Positions 34,801 through 42,396 of a stretch of 64,000 nt of DNA are shown here, one piece after another. The notes below the pieces were generated by a model. The model was not told the DNA's origin, did no database searches, and saw nothing but the letters and a program-made list of their open reading frames with translations. Origin of the DNA: JAVJRN01 sp040218415 (GTDB taxonomy: Bacteria > Bacteroidota > Bacteroidia > Cytophagales > Cyclobacteriaceae); NCBI GenBank assembly GCA_040218415.1, contig JAVJRN010000054.1, forward strand, positions 86,938-150,937, read 5' to 3'. Each line of letters begins with the position of its first letter. Positions within the stretch are counted from its first letter, which is position 1. Both the position numbers and the translations under genes were made by a program.

Positions 34801-35327
34801 TCTTCTACACTACCATGCCGTGTTTTATTAATGAAAATATTATTGTTGAACTCGGTCTTGAGTAAGTGGTTTTTTACGGGATACTCTTTCGTTATTGGTA
34901 AATAAGAAATCAGTGTGATCTCATTAGAAACTCCTGTTTTATCAACCAAGAGAATTCCATTGCCAATAGAGCTTTCATAATAATATTGACCTAAACCTTC
35001 GAAATTTGTTTCTGGGAATAAAAAATCATCACTCCAATAAATTAGACGATCGTTTATGAGAACCTGCTTCCTGAAAGATCTATCATGCTCAATATTGAAA
35101 GGATTGGAATAAACCGCAAATTGCTCTTTGAATAACTCAAGATCAAGATGTTGTTCATTTAATTGTTGGTCAAACCTCTTTTGTATGATTCTTTCGTTTT
35201 CAAAAGAAGAAAGATAAGTACCCAACGCGAATAGCAGTAACAAAAAGACAGATAAGAGAAACAGTCTTTTTGCAAATCGTCTTTTAAATCGTGATTTAAT
35301 TGGGTGGTTGATATTCTGCACCACCAA
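31767..35327 (-). CDS. very large NtrY-like membrane sensor histidine kinase
   Basis: The 1186-residue protein has an N-terminal membrane helix (RLFLLSVFLLLLFALG), an extracytoplasmic part, and a block of about eight helices between 200 and 460. A second extracytoplasmic sensor, two further helices around 710-760, another sensor region and a last helix near 940 follow, then a HAMP-like linker. The kinase core has the phospho-accepting histidine near 986 in ARQVAHEIKNPLTPMRL, the N-box NIILNAIQAV, and G-boxes DNGQGM and STGSGIGLAV. The HEIKNPLTP form is that of the NtrY family. No response regulator gene is adjacent. There is no ATG start: TTG 35327 or GTG 35324/35321 are the options. Both ends overlap neighbouring genes. 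Confidence 0.9.
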   Translation of the reverse strand: MVVQNINHPIKSRFKRRFAKRLFLLSVFLLLLFALGTYLSSFENERIIQKRFDQQLNEQHLDLELFKEQFAVYSNPFNIEHDRSFRKQVLINDRLIYWSDDFLFPETNFEGLGQYYYESSIGNGILLVDKTGVSNEITLISYLPITKEYPVKNHLLKTEFNNNIFINKTRHGSVEEGNTLFFKSTPIMNYVFEERMPAKAVYIVFGLLILSFGAGVFWAYTSLNKNRLVICSILIIISKFSIEQCITNLDKVSIFQPINYTSPFFGNSAGNLLLNSLVFLFLVFIFRDSLFRFLNRSKSIVASSFITILSLFLIHGYVELIKDVIENSQINLDINSSIIFDDIKSSLLGAIICSMLSLVILLRVIIKEINGKRIFPVLLLTLSIELLIFTFTDLNVLLTIISVISALALLIGFRFNVMEFNLDFKYFTTVVTIALGIACTTAVIIYQEAERDDLVRKQKFANSLLIHNDFTAELLLNGVMSQIAKDSYIRSRFLSNKLSGALIESRIRNEYLSPYFNKYALDIYLISSDEKTVYNSTQLDFIWEDSLERSPTGFPDIYLKTSNESDIPDKYLAEVPFQSIGGDLGKLVMVFSLKKFIPKSIYPQILNNDDQTGKAEFDYAVFKDRKMIYKRGKHPFEKNMEPGLFENSALYENGIEYYGHAYYGIKTSDGRVIIISSPLYSTQSILQNASFYFSLFLLVWLLILLIYISTNRLKLTLSSKIQISLSLSIFIPMIVVAIALLSTLSRSYKSEIDRNFSKRSFNMAESLIEITEKYLSGGSNQAEYASQIVKNAEIIQSDLNIYDINGRLLVSSQPQIFNKSLLSGLIEPKAINALRYGNEQGIILDRNIGETEFKSSYTSIRSYRDGKLLAYLSMPYFDSKNHLRKQQIEVFNNVTFIFTLIFLIAYFAENIFVGQLIKPLKKIAQKLSIIKLEESNERLDYEANDEIGQLVTEYNAMLGKLEDSKLALAESQKESAWKEIARQVAHEIKNPLTPMRLRIQQLMRSSKSDENQTRVLNSLIDQIDSLSSIADSFSAFATMPAPKNQSFEINSVIKSAVEVYQTEDITIAFERSEEETMVFADPKLFSRALTNIILNAIQAVKDKKPKIEIFLVVKEKSVLISIRDNGQGMSEEIKRNVFKPYFSTKSTGSGIGLAVAKKGIENAGGNIWFETKEMEGTTFFIKLPKK

Positions 35328-35673
35328 AAATATGTGAAAACAAAACGCGTGAATAGCGGAAAGTTACAGGATACAATAATAGAGATACTGATACTATTGT
35401 CGTAATGTAAACAGTAATAGAAGGGTCAGAAAAGACCACATAAAGTAAGAATACTGATACTAAAAATACACCCACCGACAAGGCGTAGCTAACGTACATA
35501 GCACCATAAAAAAAACCTGGTTCTCTTTCAAACCGATAGCCACATACTTCACATTTTTCTGGCATATCAGAAAGCGAATTTAGTTTATAGATCGGTTCTT
35601 TAAACAAATCGCCTTGCCTACATTGTGGACATTTAGATTCCAATATCGCGGATAAAGCGCTTCTTTTTTTCAT
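35296..35673 (-). CDS. DUF983 family protein
   Basis: From the ATG at 35671-35673 the product has 125 residues; a TTG 12 codons upstream is in frame but not supported by the family. It has a zinc-ribbon-like pair (CPQCRQGDLF near 17 and CEVCGYRFE near 42) followed by two membrane helices (SVGVFLVSVFLLYVVF and YITTIVSVSLLLYPVTF). DUF983 proteins are often encoded next to cytochrome oxidase genes; the role is unknown, and metal or cofactor handling in oxidase assembly is only inferred. It overlaps the upstream small gene by 41 bp and the kinase gene by about 30 bp. Confidence 0.87.
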   Translation of the reverse strand: MKKRSALSAILESKCPQCRQGDLFKEPIYKLNSLSDMPEKCEVCGYRFEREPGFFYGAMYVSYALSVGVFLVSVFLLYVVFSDPSITVYITTIVSVSLLLYPVTFRYSRVLFSHIFGGAEYQPPN

Positions 35674-35896
35674 TAACTTTTGCGTTTTTAAACCAGAAAA
35701 ATGCCACAATACCTATAGCAATATATGGAGTTACAAATAAATAAATAATCCCCAAATTTAAACCGGCTGCTAGGGAAGTGTCTCCATGACTCACATTATT
35801 TACGACTTGTGTTCTACACATAGCACATTGCGCAAAATTCAATAAGGGTGCTAATAATAGACCCATGGATATATATACTCTTAATAAAATTTTCAT
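35633..35896 (-). CDS. small membrane protein with CAMCR motif
   Basis: The 87-residue protein has a signal peptide (MKILLRVYISMGLLLAPLLNFA), then QCAMCRTQVVNN at the predicted mature N-terminus and one membrane helix (LGIIYLFVTPYIAIGIVAFFWF). Proteins with a CAMCR motif and one helix occur near cytochrome oxidase genes in Bacteroidota. The CxxC pair exposed in the periplasm could bind metal or undergo thiol chemistry, which would suit oxidase copper-site maturation, but this is inference. It lies 1 bp after the DUF420 gene and overlaps the DUF983 gene by 41 bp. Confidence 0.75.
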   Translation of the reverse strand: MKILLRVYISMGLLLAPLLNFAQCAMCRTQVVNNVSHGDTSLAAGLNLGIIYLFVTPYIAIGIVAFFWFKNAKVNEKKKRFIRDIGI

Positions 35897-35897
35897 T

Positions 35898-36461
35898 TCA
35901 ATAATAGGGACTAATCATGAAATAGACAATTACGCCTGTAATCGACACATAAAGCCAAATAGGAAAAGTAAATTTTACAATTTTCTTATGTTTTTCAATC
36001 ATATTATTCAAGGAATAATAAAAGGAAAAAAGCACCAATGGAACTACTACAATAGAAAGTAATATATGACTTAACAAAATGGCTAAATAAATAATTCGTT
36101 GCGATCCTACTAAATTTTTCTCATCGACAGACAATAGTCCATCACCGTTAAGATCTCCAAACTTTACTGAATCCACGGAAGAGTGATATAATACATATGA
36201 TAATAAAAACAATCCTCCCAAGACAAAGGCAAATGACATCATCTTCTTGTGAAGTTGTATTTTACCTTTCACTACCGCCCAAACCGCTACAACAAGTGCA
36301 ATAGCCGTAGTTGAATTGATTAGCGCATGAAATTTAGGGAGAGCCTTTATCCACGACGCACTTAAGCCTGTTTTAAAAGGGGCAAATAGTATTAAGGCAA
36401 CTAGTAATGGAATAATTACAGATAGAACAACTATAAATCGTTTGATTGAATTATCGCTCAT
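35898..36461 (-). CDS. DUF420 membrane protein with an EF-hand loop
   Basis: This 187-residue protein has five membrane helices and the DUF420 histidines (KFHALINS H45, LHKK H71, LYHSS H93, SHILLS H132 and KHKK H158). DUF420 is related to CtaM-type proteins needed for maturation of heme-copper oxidases, possibly by handling copper or heme, so its place just after the cox genes fits. An unusual feature is the loop at residues 103-114 (DLNGDGLLSVDE), which matches the 12-residue calcium-binding EF-hand loop exactly. It lies in the loop between the third and fourth helices. The start overlaps the SCO-like gene by 11 bp. Confidence 0.85.
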   Translation of the reverse strand: MSDNSIKRFIVVLSVIIPLLVALILFAPFKTGLSASWIKALPKFHALINSTTAIALVVAVWAVVKGKIQLHKKMMSFAFVLGGLFLLSYVLYHSSVDSVKFGDLNGDGLLSVDEKNLVGSQRIIYLAILLSHILLSIVVVPLVLFSFYYSLNNMIEKHKKIVKFTFPIWLYVSITGVIVYFMISPYY

Positions 36462-36867
36462 TTCTTTTCACATTTAAAGTATAAATATCTAATTCGGCAA
36501 AAAGTCGATCAACTTCTTCCCTACTTAGTTCATATTCCCCAAGTACTTGACCAACACTATCTACAAAAATCATTTCTTTATCACTATCACACTGCTTTTT
36601 GAAATGGTAATTGACACTTAAATCCAACTCAATAACCTCTAACTTCTTAGTAATCCTTTTATTCAAATTTGGATTATTGGCAATTTTTGAAGAATCTAAA
36701 ATAAGATATGCTTGTCGATCATAGACACTAATACATCCTTCTTCAACGTTTCTAATTACTGGAAGTGCAAATTGGTTTTCTCCAAACACTTGAAGAATCA
36801 AATACCACGAGATTGGAAAACCAAAAACAACTGTAAAGAAAAGGATCAATATTAGTTTTCTCTTCAT
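36451..36867 (-). CDS. short SCO-like membrane protein lacking the copper motif
   Basis: The 138-residue protein has one N-terminal membrane anchor (LILILFFTVVFGFPISWYLI) followed by FGENQFALPVI, the segment that follows the anchor in many Bacteroidota SCO1/SenC proteins. Its end (MIFVDSVGQVLGEYELSREE then VDRLFAELDIY) also looks like the SCO C-terminus. What lies between is too short, and there is no CxxxC; the only cysteines are C45 and C93. SCO proteins deliver copper to the CuA centre of cytochrome oxidase, and a SCO gene is expected at this place. This may be a reduced or degenerated version. The SCO relation is my inference. A terminator separates it from the cox genes. Confidence 0.55.
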   Translation of the reverse strand: MKRKLILILFFTVVFGFPISWYLILQVFGENQFALPVIRNVEEGCISVYDRQAYLILDSSKIANNPNLNKRITKKLEVIELDLSVNYHFKKQCDSDKEMIFVDSVGQVLGEYELSREEVDRLFAELDIYTLNVKRNER

Positions 36868-36902
36868 ACTTTCAATAGACTGATAATTAATCCAATTGTT
36901 AA

Positions 36903-36937
36903 AAAAAAATCATGTCTTTTTCAAGACATGATTTTTT
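36903..36937 (-). terminator. intrinsic terminator closing the act-cox operon
   Basis: Perfect stem AATCATGTCTT (36908-36918) with AAGACATGATT (36923-36933), a 4-nt loop, extended by A/T pairs, and on the minus strand a run of nine T after the stem. It begins about 19 bp after the stop of the oxidase subunit IV gene and precedes the SCO-like gene, splitting the region into two transcription units or allowing partial read-through. Confidence 0.85.
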
Positions 36938-36955
36938 ATTTTCTTTAATCTGATT

Positions 36956-37279
36956 TTAATATAGAGCCTCAAAAATGCGGGCACCTTGATACATCATTAT
37001 AAAAATAAAGAAGATTACAAAAAGCAATGGAAGCATTATCGACATTATCAAAGATTTTCTTTCGTGTCCAAGATGCATAAATTCTGATACGATATAAAAG
37101 GCCTTCCATAAGGTTAAAGCAATAAATACAAAATTTCTTGCTCCACTAGAAGGGACAGTGAAAGCTATAACAAATTCTACAGCTGTAATTGCTGCTAAAA
37201 TTCCCGCTACTTTCCATATTTTCTTGATCTTAGCTGGATCAGCTGGGATTACCTGAACTTGGTTTTTTTGATGTTCCAT
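36956..37279 (-). CDS. cytochrome c oxidase subunit IV family protein
   Basis: A 107-residue membrane protein with three predicted helices (WKVAGILAAITAVEFVIAF, NFVFIALTLWKAFYIVSEF and LIMSIMLPLLFVIFFIFIMM), matching the small subunit IV of bacterial aa3/caa3 oxidases (prokaryotic COX4 type). The block KAFYIVSEFMHLGHE is typical for Bacteroidota members. It stabilises the oxidase complex and has no redox centre. It is the last gene before the terminator at 36903-36937 and follows the larger subunit III gene by 15 bp. Confidence 0.88.
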   Translation of the reverse strand: MEHQKNQVQVIPADPAKIKKIWKVAGILAAITAVEFVIAFTVPSSGARNFVFIALTLWKAFYIVSEFMHLGHERKSLIMSIMLPLLFVIFFIFIMMYQGARIFEALY

Positions 37280-37294
37280 AATTACAAATATTAA

Positions 37295-38041
37295 TTATAC
37301 TAGGTAAAAAAATGTGAATACAAAGACCCATACAAGGTCTACAAAATGCCAATACAATCCTACCTTCTCCACCATTTCATAATGCCCGACTCTTTCAAGT
37401 TTGCCTGTTACCGTCTGATAAAAGATAATGAAATTTAACATCACTCCACTAAACACATGAAAACCATGAAAACCAGTGATGAAAAAGAATAATGCAGCAA
37501 AATTGGGTGGGCCATATTGATTAAAGCTAAGATTAGCTCCCATGAAAGTATTACTGCCTACATTATTTGAAATATCCGAACCGTCTATAAAGTGACTCCA
37601 TTCCCAAGCTTGGCAGCCTAAAAATAGTGCTCCTCCGACTAATGTCCATAGCATCCATTTCTCAACACCCTTTTTATCCATTCTATGACCTGCCTCGACA
37701 GCAAGTACCATTGTAACACTACTTAAAATCAGAATGAATGTCATTATACCAACAAATACCAATGGTGCATGTATTCCATGCAAAAATGGAACTGCTTCAA
37801 ATACCATTTCAGGGATAGGCCAATATTCTTGAGAAAAAGCAAAATCTTGAATTGCGCCCTCATAAGCCGGATGACTGTATCGAATCATTCCGTAGGTGAT
37901 CAATAATGCAGAGAAAGTAAAAGCATCTGATAATAAAAAGAACCACATCATCAGTTTACCATAACTGACTTTCATTGGAGTCACTCCTCCATCCCATAGA
38001 TGGTCTGTAGATTCGTCAGCGACTATTGCCGTATTTGCCAT
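37295..38041 (-). CDS. coxC: cytochrome c oxidase subunit III (long copy)
   Basis: A 248-residue, multi-helix membrane protein of the heme-copper oxidase subunit III family. It has the conserved segments KLMMWFFLLSDAFTF, CQAWEWSHF, FFFITGFHGFHVFSG and the end HYEMVEKVGLYWHFVDLVWV. Subunit III supports the stability and proton uptake of subunit I. It is one of two subunit III genes side by side; this one is longer, with an N-terminal extension (about 30 residues before the first helix) and an extended loop. The two copies are clearly different in sequence, and Bacteroidota oxidase operons often have both. It is 12 bp downstream of the short copy. Confidence 0.92.
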   Translation of the reverse strand: MANTAIVADESTDHLWDGGVTPMKVSYGKLMMWFFLLSDAFTFSALLITYGMIRYSHPAYEGAIQDFAFSQEYWPIPEMVFEAVPFLHGIHAPLVFVGIMTFILILSSVTMVLAVEAGHRMDKKGVEKWMLWTLVGGALFLGCQAWEWSHFIDGSDISNNVGSNTFMGANLSFNQYGPPNFAALFFFITGFHGFHVFSGVMLNFIIFYQTVTGKLERVGHYEMVEKVGLYWHFVDLVWVFVFTFFYLV

Positions 38042-38053
38042 AAATTTAGATTT

Positions 38054-38635
38054 CTAGTTGTTGAGGATCAAAAATAAATATAAATACAACCAAAGTCCAC
38101 CTAGATAGTGCCAATAAGTTGTACACATTTCAATACTTACCAAATTTTTTGAATGAACCTGATAATTAAAGGCTCTTTTCAATACAATAAATATGAAAAT
38201 AAGTCCACCTAGTAGATGAGCAATATGCAATCCTGTAAAGACGTATATAAATGAACCAGCTGGATTTCCTACAAAAAATACATTTTGATCTACCAATTCA
38301 GCCCATGATAAGTATTGTCCCACAGAGAATACCACAGCCAACAATGCGGTCAATATTAAACCTATTCTGATATTTTTAATATTATTCTTTCTAGAGGAAA
38401 TATAGGCAAAATGCATTGTTACACTACTCAGTATTATAACTATCGACGTATAGTTAAACATAGCTGGAAAATCAAACAATAACCAGTTTCCTTCAGCTTT
38501 CTTAACAACGTAGGCACTTGTAAGCGCTGCAAATATCATTGTAACTGAAACTATGAACAACCACAAAGCAAATTTTTGTGGATGCATCGATTTGACTCTT
38601 ACATTTCCTATTGGAATGTCTGCTGATCTTTCCAT
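38054..38635 (-). CDS. cytochrome c oxidase subunit III (short copy)
   Basis: The 193-residue protein is the shorter of the two subunit III-type genes. It has five helices and the conserved blocks KFALWLFIVSVTMIF, TGLHIAHLLGG and IEMCTTYWHYLGGLWLYLYLF. It lacks the first two helices of the seven-helix form, as in the five-helix caa3/cbo-type subunit III. Its start overlaps the ctaB stop by a single base (38635), so translation is coupled. Known role: structural subunit of the oxidase. Confidence 0.9.
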   Translation of the reverse strand: MERSADIPIGNVRVKSMHPQKFALWLFIVSVTMIFAALTSAYVVKKAEGNWLLFDFPAMFNYTSIVIILSSVTMHFAYISSRKNNIKNIRIGLILTALLAVVFSVGQYLSWAELVDQNVFFVGNPAGSFIYVFTGLHIAHLLGGLIFIFIVLKRAFNYQVHSKNLVSIEMCTTYWHYLGGLWLYLYLFLILNN

Positions 38636-39519
38636 TATATTTTATCTAGTAAGTATGAGATCTGTACGATTGGTAAATAAATAAATGAGCCAAACATTAT
38701 TTTAAGGGCAGATTTTCTTGAATTGTCTTTCATTAAGGAAAATGTTTGAGCTAGAAAAAGAATACCGCAAAGGGTAACAATTATGCCGCTGGTTATACCC
38801 GTTAATCCAAAATAGGTTGGCAATAATCCTAGTGGTAGGAGAAATAAAGTATAAATCATTATGTTAATGGCCGTATTTAAATCTTTCTTTCCTCCACCTG
38901 GTAGTAATTTAAATCCGGCGTTTTTATAATCCTCATCAGCAACCCAAGCAATAGCCCAAAAATGAGGAAATTGCCATATAAATTGAATTCCAAAAATAAT
39001 GAGCGCCTCATGACTTATAGTTCCTGTAGCTGCTGTCCATCCCAACAAGGGTGGTAACGCACCCGGAATAGCGCCAACGAAAACTGCAATTGGTCCGACT
39101 CTCTTTAATGGAGTATAGACAAAGGAGTATAAAACTAAAGACAACAATGACAACAAAAGCGTCAGGATATTTGTAAATAAATACAACAATCCAAAACCCG
39201 CTAAACCGCAAATAATCGCAAATTGAATAGCTTCAGCATTATTTAACCTGTTAGTTGGTAAAGGCCTAACACTAGTCCTTTTCATCAACCTATCAAGATC
39301 AACTTCAATGACTTGATTAATAATGACTGCCGAACCCGATATAAGGAAACCTCCTAACACCACGATTAACATTGTTCCCCAATTAATAGGACCTTCAGTA
39401 GCAAGTATAAAACCAAAACCCGAAGAAAATGCAACTAAAAAAGATAGACGTGCTTTTAACAACTCGTAAAACGCCTTACCCTTTTCTAACCAAGTGATAT
39501 TTATTTGAACAACACTCAT
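38635..39519 (-). CDS. ctaB: heme O synthase (protoheme IX farnesyltransferase)
   Basis: CtaB transfers a farnesyl group to heme b to make heme O, the first step to heme A of the oxidase. This 294-residue UbiA-family protein has about eight helices and the two aspartate-rich motifs: NQVIEVDLDRLMKRTSVRPLP near 87-108 (read as NQVIEVDLDRLM and RTSVRPLP) and a second ADEDYKNAGFKLLP near 195-208. It is full length. It follows ctaA by 2 bp and is joined to the short subunit III gene by a one-base overlap. Position inside the oxidase operon supports the assignment. Confidence 0.95.
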   Translation of the reverse strand: MSVVQINITWLEKGKAFYELLKARLSFLVAFSSGFGFILATEGPINWGTMLIVVLGGFLISGSAVIINQVIEVDLDRLMKRTSVRPLPTNRLNNAEAIQFAIICGLAGFGLLYLFTNILTLLLSLLSLVLYSFVYTPLKRVGPIAVFVGAIPGALPPLLGWTAATGTISHEALIIFGIQFIWQFPHFWAIAWVADEDYKNAGFKLLPGGGKKDLNTAINIMIYTLFLLPLGLLPTYFGLTGITSGIIVTLCGILFLAQTFSLMKDNSRKSALKIMFGSFIYLPIVQISYLLDKI

Positions 39520-39521
39520 TA

Positions 39522-40523
39522 TTAATAATTAATCTTTGTCATACTAATTGCTTGTATATGTACTATTATACCGAAAGCTAAAGATCCTAAAAGAAGATGT
39601 ATAGCTTGAGTAAACAATGGGAAATCAAAATAAGCCATTATCGCTCCTATTATAACTTCGCAAACTATTATAGTAACAAGTGTTAATACAGTAGGGTTTC
39701 TTTTTCCGTTCTTATTAGTCTGATAAAAAAGCCAACCGATTAATCCTATAATAACTATCGAGAATGATCGATGAATATAAAAAACAAAATTCATTTCGGA
39801 AATCCATGAAGACTTTTCAATTCCCAAACTCTTTAAAATATCAACTTGTTCTCTCACATTAACACCCAAAAACAATTGAATAATAAATAAAACCAGTAAG
39901 GCAATTATCAGGCTTGCTTGTGAAGCATATGGGTTACCAAATTCTCGTGATTTAACATGCTGAATAATCAACAGACTAACGAGCAGTAATGCTAAGAACA
40001 TGTGAAAGGTAATGAATCCCGGCAATAGGTTAGCTGATACTACAATTGATCCTACCCAGCCTTGAAACAATACAAGAACAAGACTGGAGAGAGCCAAGAG
40101 CCGAACTACCTTTTTTTTGATCCAAAATGACATAAAAAAGTTCAATAGTATTAAAAAGCCTATAACAACACCTATCAAGCGATTAATATATTCTATCCAA
40201 GCCTTTTCTACGCTAAAAGATTCTGATTTATAAATTTTCTTATCGTTCAATAGAGTTTCACTCAGATCATTTAGTCCTAAATCTGATAGCAGATTCGAAA
40301 GTTTTATATTTTTCTTAACTCTCTTTTCAACGTACATTTCCTGATAATTCTCCGGAAGTCCTTCATCTGTTGTTGGAGGAATGTAAGCGCCAAAACATTT
40401 AGGCCAATCTGGACATCCCATGCCTGACTCCATATTACGAACAATGCCGCCCACTAAGATTAAAAAGTAGACGGCAATGATTGTAATAAGATTGATTTTT
40501 ATTGCCGAATTACTATTCAGCAT
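39522..40523 (-). CDS. ctaA: heme A synthase (COX15/CtaA family)
   Basis: CtaA oxidises the C8 methyl of heme O to the formyl group of heme A. The 333-residue protein has eight predicted helices with the heme-ligand histidines in ITFHMFLALLL, IQHVKS, FYIHRSFSI and QAIHLLLGSLAF. The N-terminal motif GGIVRNMESGMGCPDWPKCFG is the family hallmark (GxVR and a CxDWPxC pair, where the two cysteines can form a disulfide). There is a longer loop of about 70 residues after this motif. The start overlaps the coxA stop by 11 bp, so the genes are coupled. Confidence 0.95.
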   Translation of the reverse strand: MLNSNSAIKINLITIIAVYFLILVGGIVRNMESGMGCPDWPKCFGAYIPPTTDEGLPENYQEMYVEKRVKKNIKLSNLLSDLGLNDLSETLLNDKKIYKSESFSVEKAWIEYINRLIGVVIGFLILLNFFMSFWIKKKVVRLLALSSLVLVLFQGWVGSIVVSANLLPGFITFHMFLALLLVSLLIIQHVKSREFGNPYASQASLIIALLVLFIIQLFLGVNVREQVDILKSLGIEKSSWISEMNFVFYIHRSFSIVIIGLIGWLFYQTNKNGKRNPTVLTLVTIIVCEVIIGAIMAYFDFPLFTQAIHLLLGSLAFGIIVHIQAISMTKINY

Positions 40524-42384
40524 TCTTTATTTTCCCTGGCTTCTGCTTGATTACTTCCGTTTTCGCTAATTCATTCTCAAAATCAAGATTTGATTCAGGC
40601 GTGTGAGAATATGGTACAGTTTGAGGTATGAAATCTTCTTCAGCACCTGGTTTACTGTAATCGTAAGACCATCTGTAAACTTTTGGAATCGCGCCAGGCC
40701 AATTTCCATGACCAGGAACTACCGGAGTTGTCCATTCTAACGTCGTAGAATTCCAAGGATTTTGAGGAGCTTTTCTTCCTCGATACATACTGTAAAAGAA
40801 ATTGAATAAAAATATAAACTGAGCACCAAAAGTGATTATCGCTGCAATTGAAACAAACGAGTTTAGGTCAGTAAATGAACTAAACGCATCGAAACTAGTG
40901 AAGGAATAATATCTTCTAGGAAAACCTGCTATTCCGATATAGTGAAGTGGAAAGAAAACGAGATAAACACCTATGAACGTAGACCAAAAATGTATATAAC
41001 CCAACTTCTCATCCATCATTCTACCAAACATTTTTGGAAACCAATGATAAACTCCAGCAAGTAGTCCAAAAAATGAAGCACTACCCATTACAAGGTGGAA
41101 ATGTGCCACTACAAAATAAGTATCATGTAGATTAATATCAACTGCTGAATTACCTAAAAACAAACCTGTCAGACCTCCTGATATAAAAAAGGAAACCAAA
41201 CCAATAGAAAATAACATGGCAGGTGTAAATATTATATTTCCTCTCCATAGGGTTGTTATATAATTAAACGCCTTTACCGCTGATGGCACAGCTATTATCA
41301 ACGTTAAAAACATGAAAATTGAACCTAAGAACGGATTCATTCCTGTTACAAACATATGATGTGCCCAAACAATAAATGATAAAAATGCTATGGCTAGCAT
41401 TGAACCTATCATTGCCCTGTATCCAAATATTGGCTTTCTACTGTTAGTTGCAATTATCTCAGAAGTTATTCCCAAGGCTGGAAGGAGCACTATATAGACT
41501 TCAGGATGACCTAAGAACCAAAATAAATGTTGATATAGTATTGGACTACCACCTACATTTGGTAAAGCTTCGCCTCCAATGTATATTTCTGATAAATAAA
41601 AACTTGTACCGAAAGAGCGATCAAATACTAACAAAAGTGCAGCAGCTACTAAAACAGGAAAAGAAAGTAAGCCGATGATAGCGGTGATAAAGAAAGCCCA
41701 TATTGTTAAAGGCAATCGTGAAAAAGACATTCCTTCAGTTCGAAGATTTATTACGGTAGTGATGTAATTAATACCACCTAATAAAGTGGAAGCAATAAAG
41801 AACACCATTGCTACCAGCCATAGCGTCATTCCAGCACCAGAACCTTGAATTGCTTGTGGTAATGCACTTAGGGGAGGATATACTGTCCAACCTCCAGCTG
41901 CTGGTCCTGTTTCAAGAAATAATGACACAAACATCACTACACTTGATAAAAAGAAAAACCAATAGGATAGCATATTCATAAATCCACTAGCCATATCTCT
42001 TGCTCCGATTTGTAGAGGTATTAGAAAATTACTAAACGTTCCACTTAAACCTGCAGTGAGCACAAAGAATACCATTATAGTACCGTGCATTGTTACAAGT
42101 GCCAAATAAAATTCAGCATCTAACTTGCCTCCAGTAGTTATCCACTTACCCAATATCGGCTTCAACCAGTCTAATTGCATATCTGGGAAGCCCAACTGTA
42201 ATCTAAAAATTACAGATAGTGCACCTCCAATGATTGCCCACAATATACCTGTGATAAGAAATTGTTTCCCTATCGTCTTATGATCAGTTGAAAAAATATA
42301 TTTCTCAATAAAACTTTGTTCATGATGATCCTCGTGACCATGATGATCCAATTCTTCTGTTATCTGTATGTCCGCTACTGACAT
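40513..42384 (-). CDS. coxA: cytochrome c oxidase subunit I
   Basis: The catalytic subunit of a heme-copper oxygen reductase, 623 residues with at least twelve helices. Visible motifs are the low-spin heme ligand in LVTMHGTIMVFF, the CuB site FLGHPEVYIVLLP with the crosslinked H293-Y297 pair, AHHMFVTGM with two CuB histidines, and HDTYFVVAHFHLVMG with the two heme-ligand histidines. The HPEVY tyrosine marks an A-type oxidase. The N-terminus is rich in histidine (HHGHEDHHEQ), which may lie in the cytoplasm. It receives electrons from subunit II and pumps protons while reducing oxygen to water. It follows coxB by 12 bp. Confidence 0.97.
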   Translation of the reverse strand: MSVADIQITEELDHHGHEDHHEQSFIEKYIFSTDHKTIGKQFLITGILWAIIGGALSVIFRLQLGFPDMQLDWLKPILGKWITTGGKLDAEFYLALVTMHGTIMVFFVLTAGLSGTFSNFLIPLQIGARDMASGFMNMLSYWFFFLSSVVMFVSLFLETGPAAGGWTVYPPLSALPQAIQGSGAGMTLWLVAMVFFIASTLLGGINYITTVINLRTEGMSFSRLPLTIWAFFITAIIGLLSFPVLVAAALLLVFDRSFGTSFYLSEIYIGGEALPNVGGSPILYQHLFWFLGHPEVYIVLLPALGITSEIIATNSRKPIFGYRAMIGSMLAIAFLSFIVWAHHMFVTGMNPFLGSIFMFLTLIIAVPSAVKAFNYITTLWRGNIIFTPAMLFSIGLVSFFISGGLTGLFLGNSAVDINLHDTYFVVAHFHLVMGSASFFGLLAGVYHWFPKMFGRMMDEKLGYIHFWSTFIGVYLVFFPLHYIGIAGFPRRYYSFTSFDAFSSFTDLNSFVSIAAIITFGAQFIFLFNFFYSMYRGRKAPQNPWNSTTLEWTTPVVPGHGNWPGAIPKVYRWSYDYSKPGAEEDFIPQTVPYSHTPESNLDFENELAKTEVIKQKPGKIKNAE

Positions 42385-42396
42385 TGTTAATTTGTT

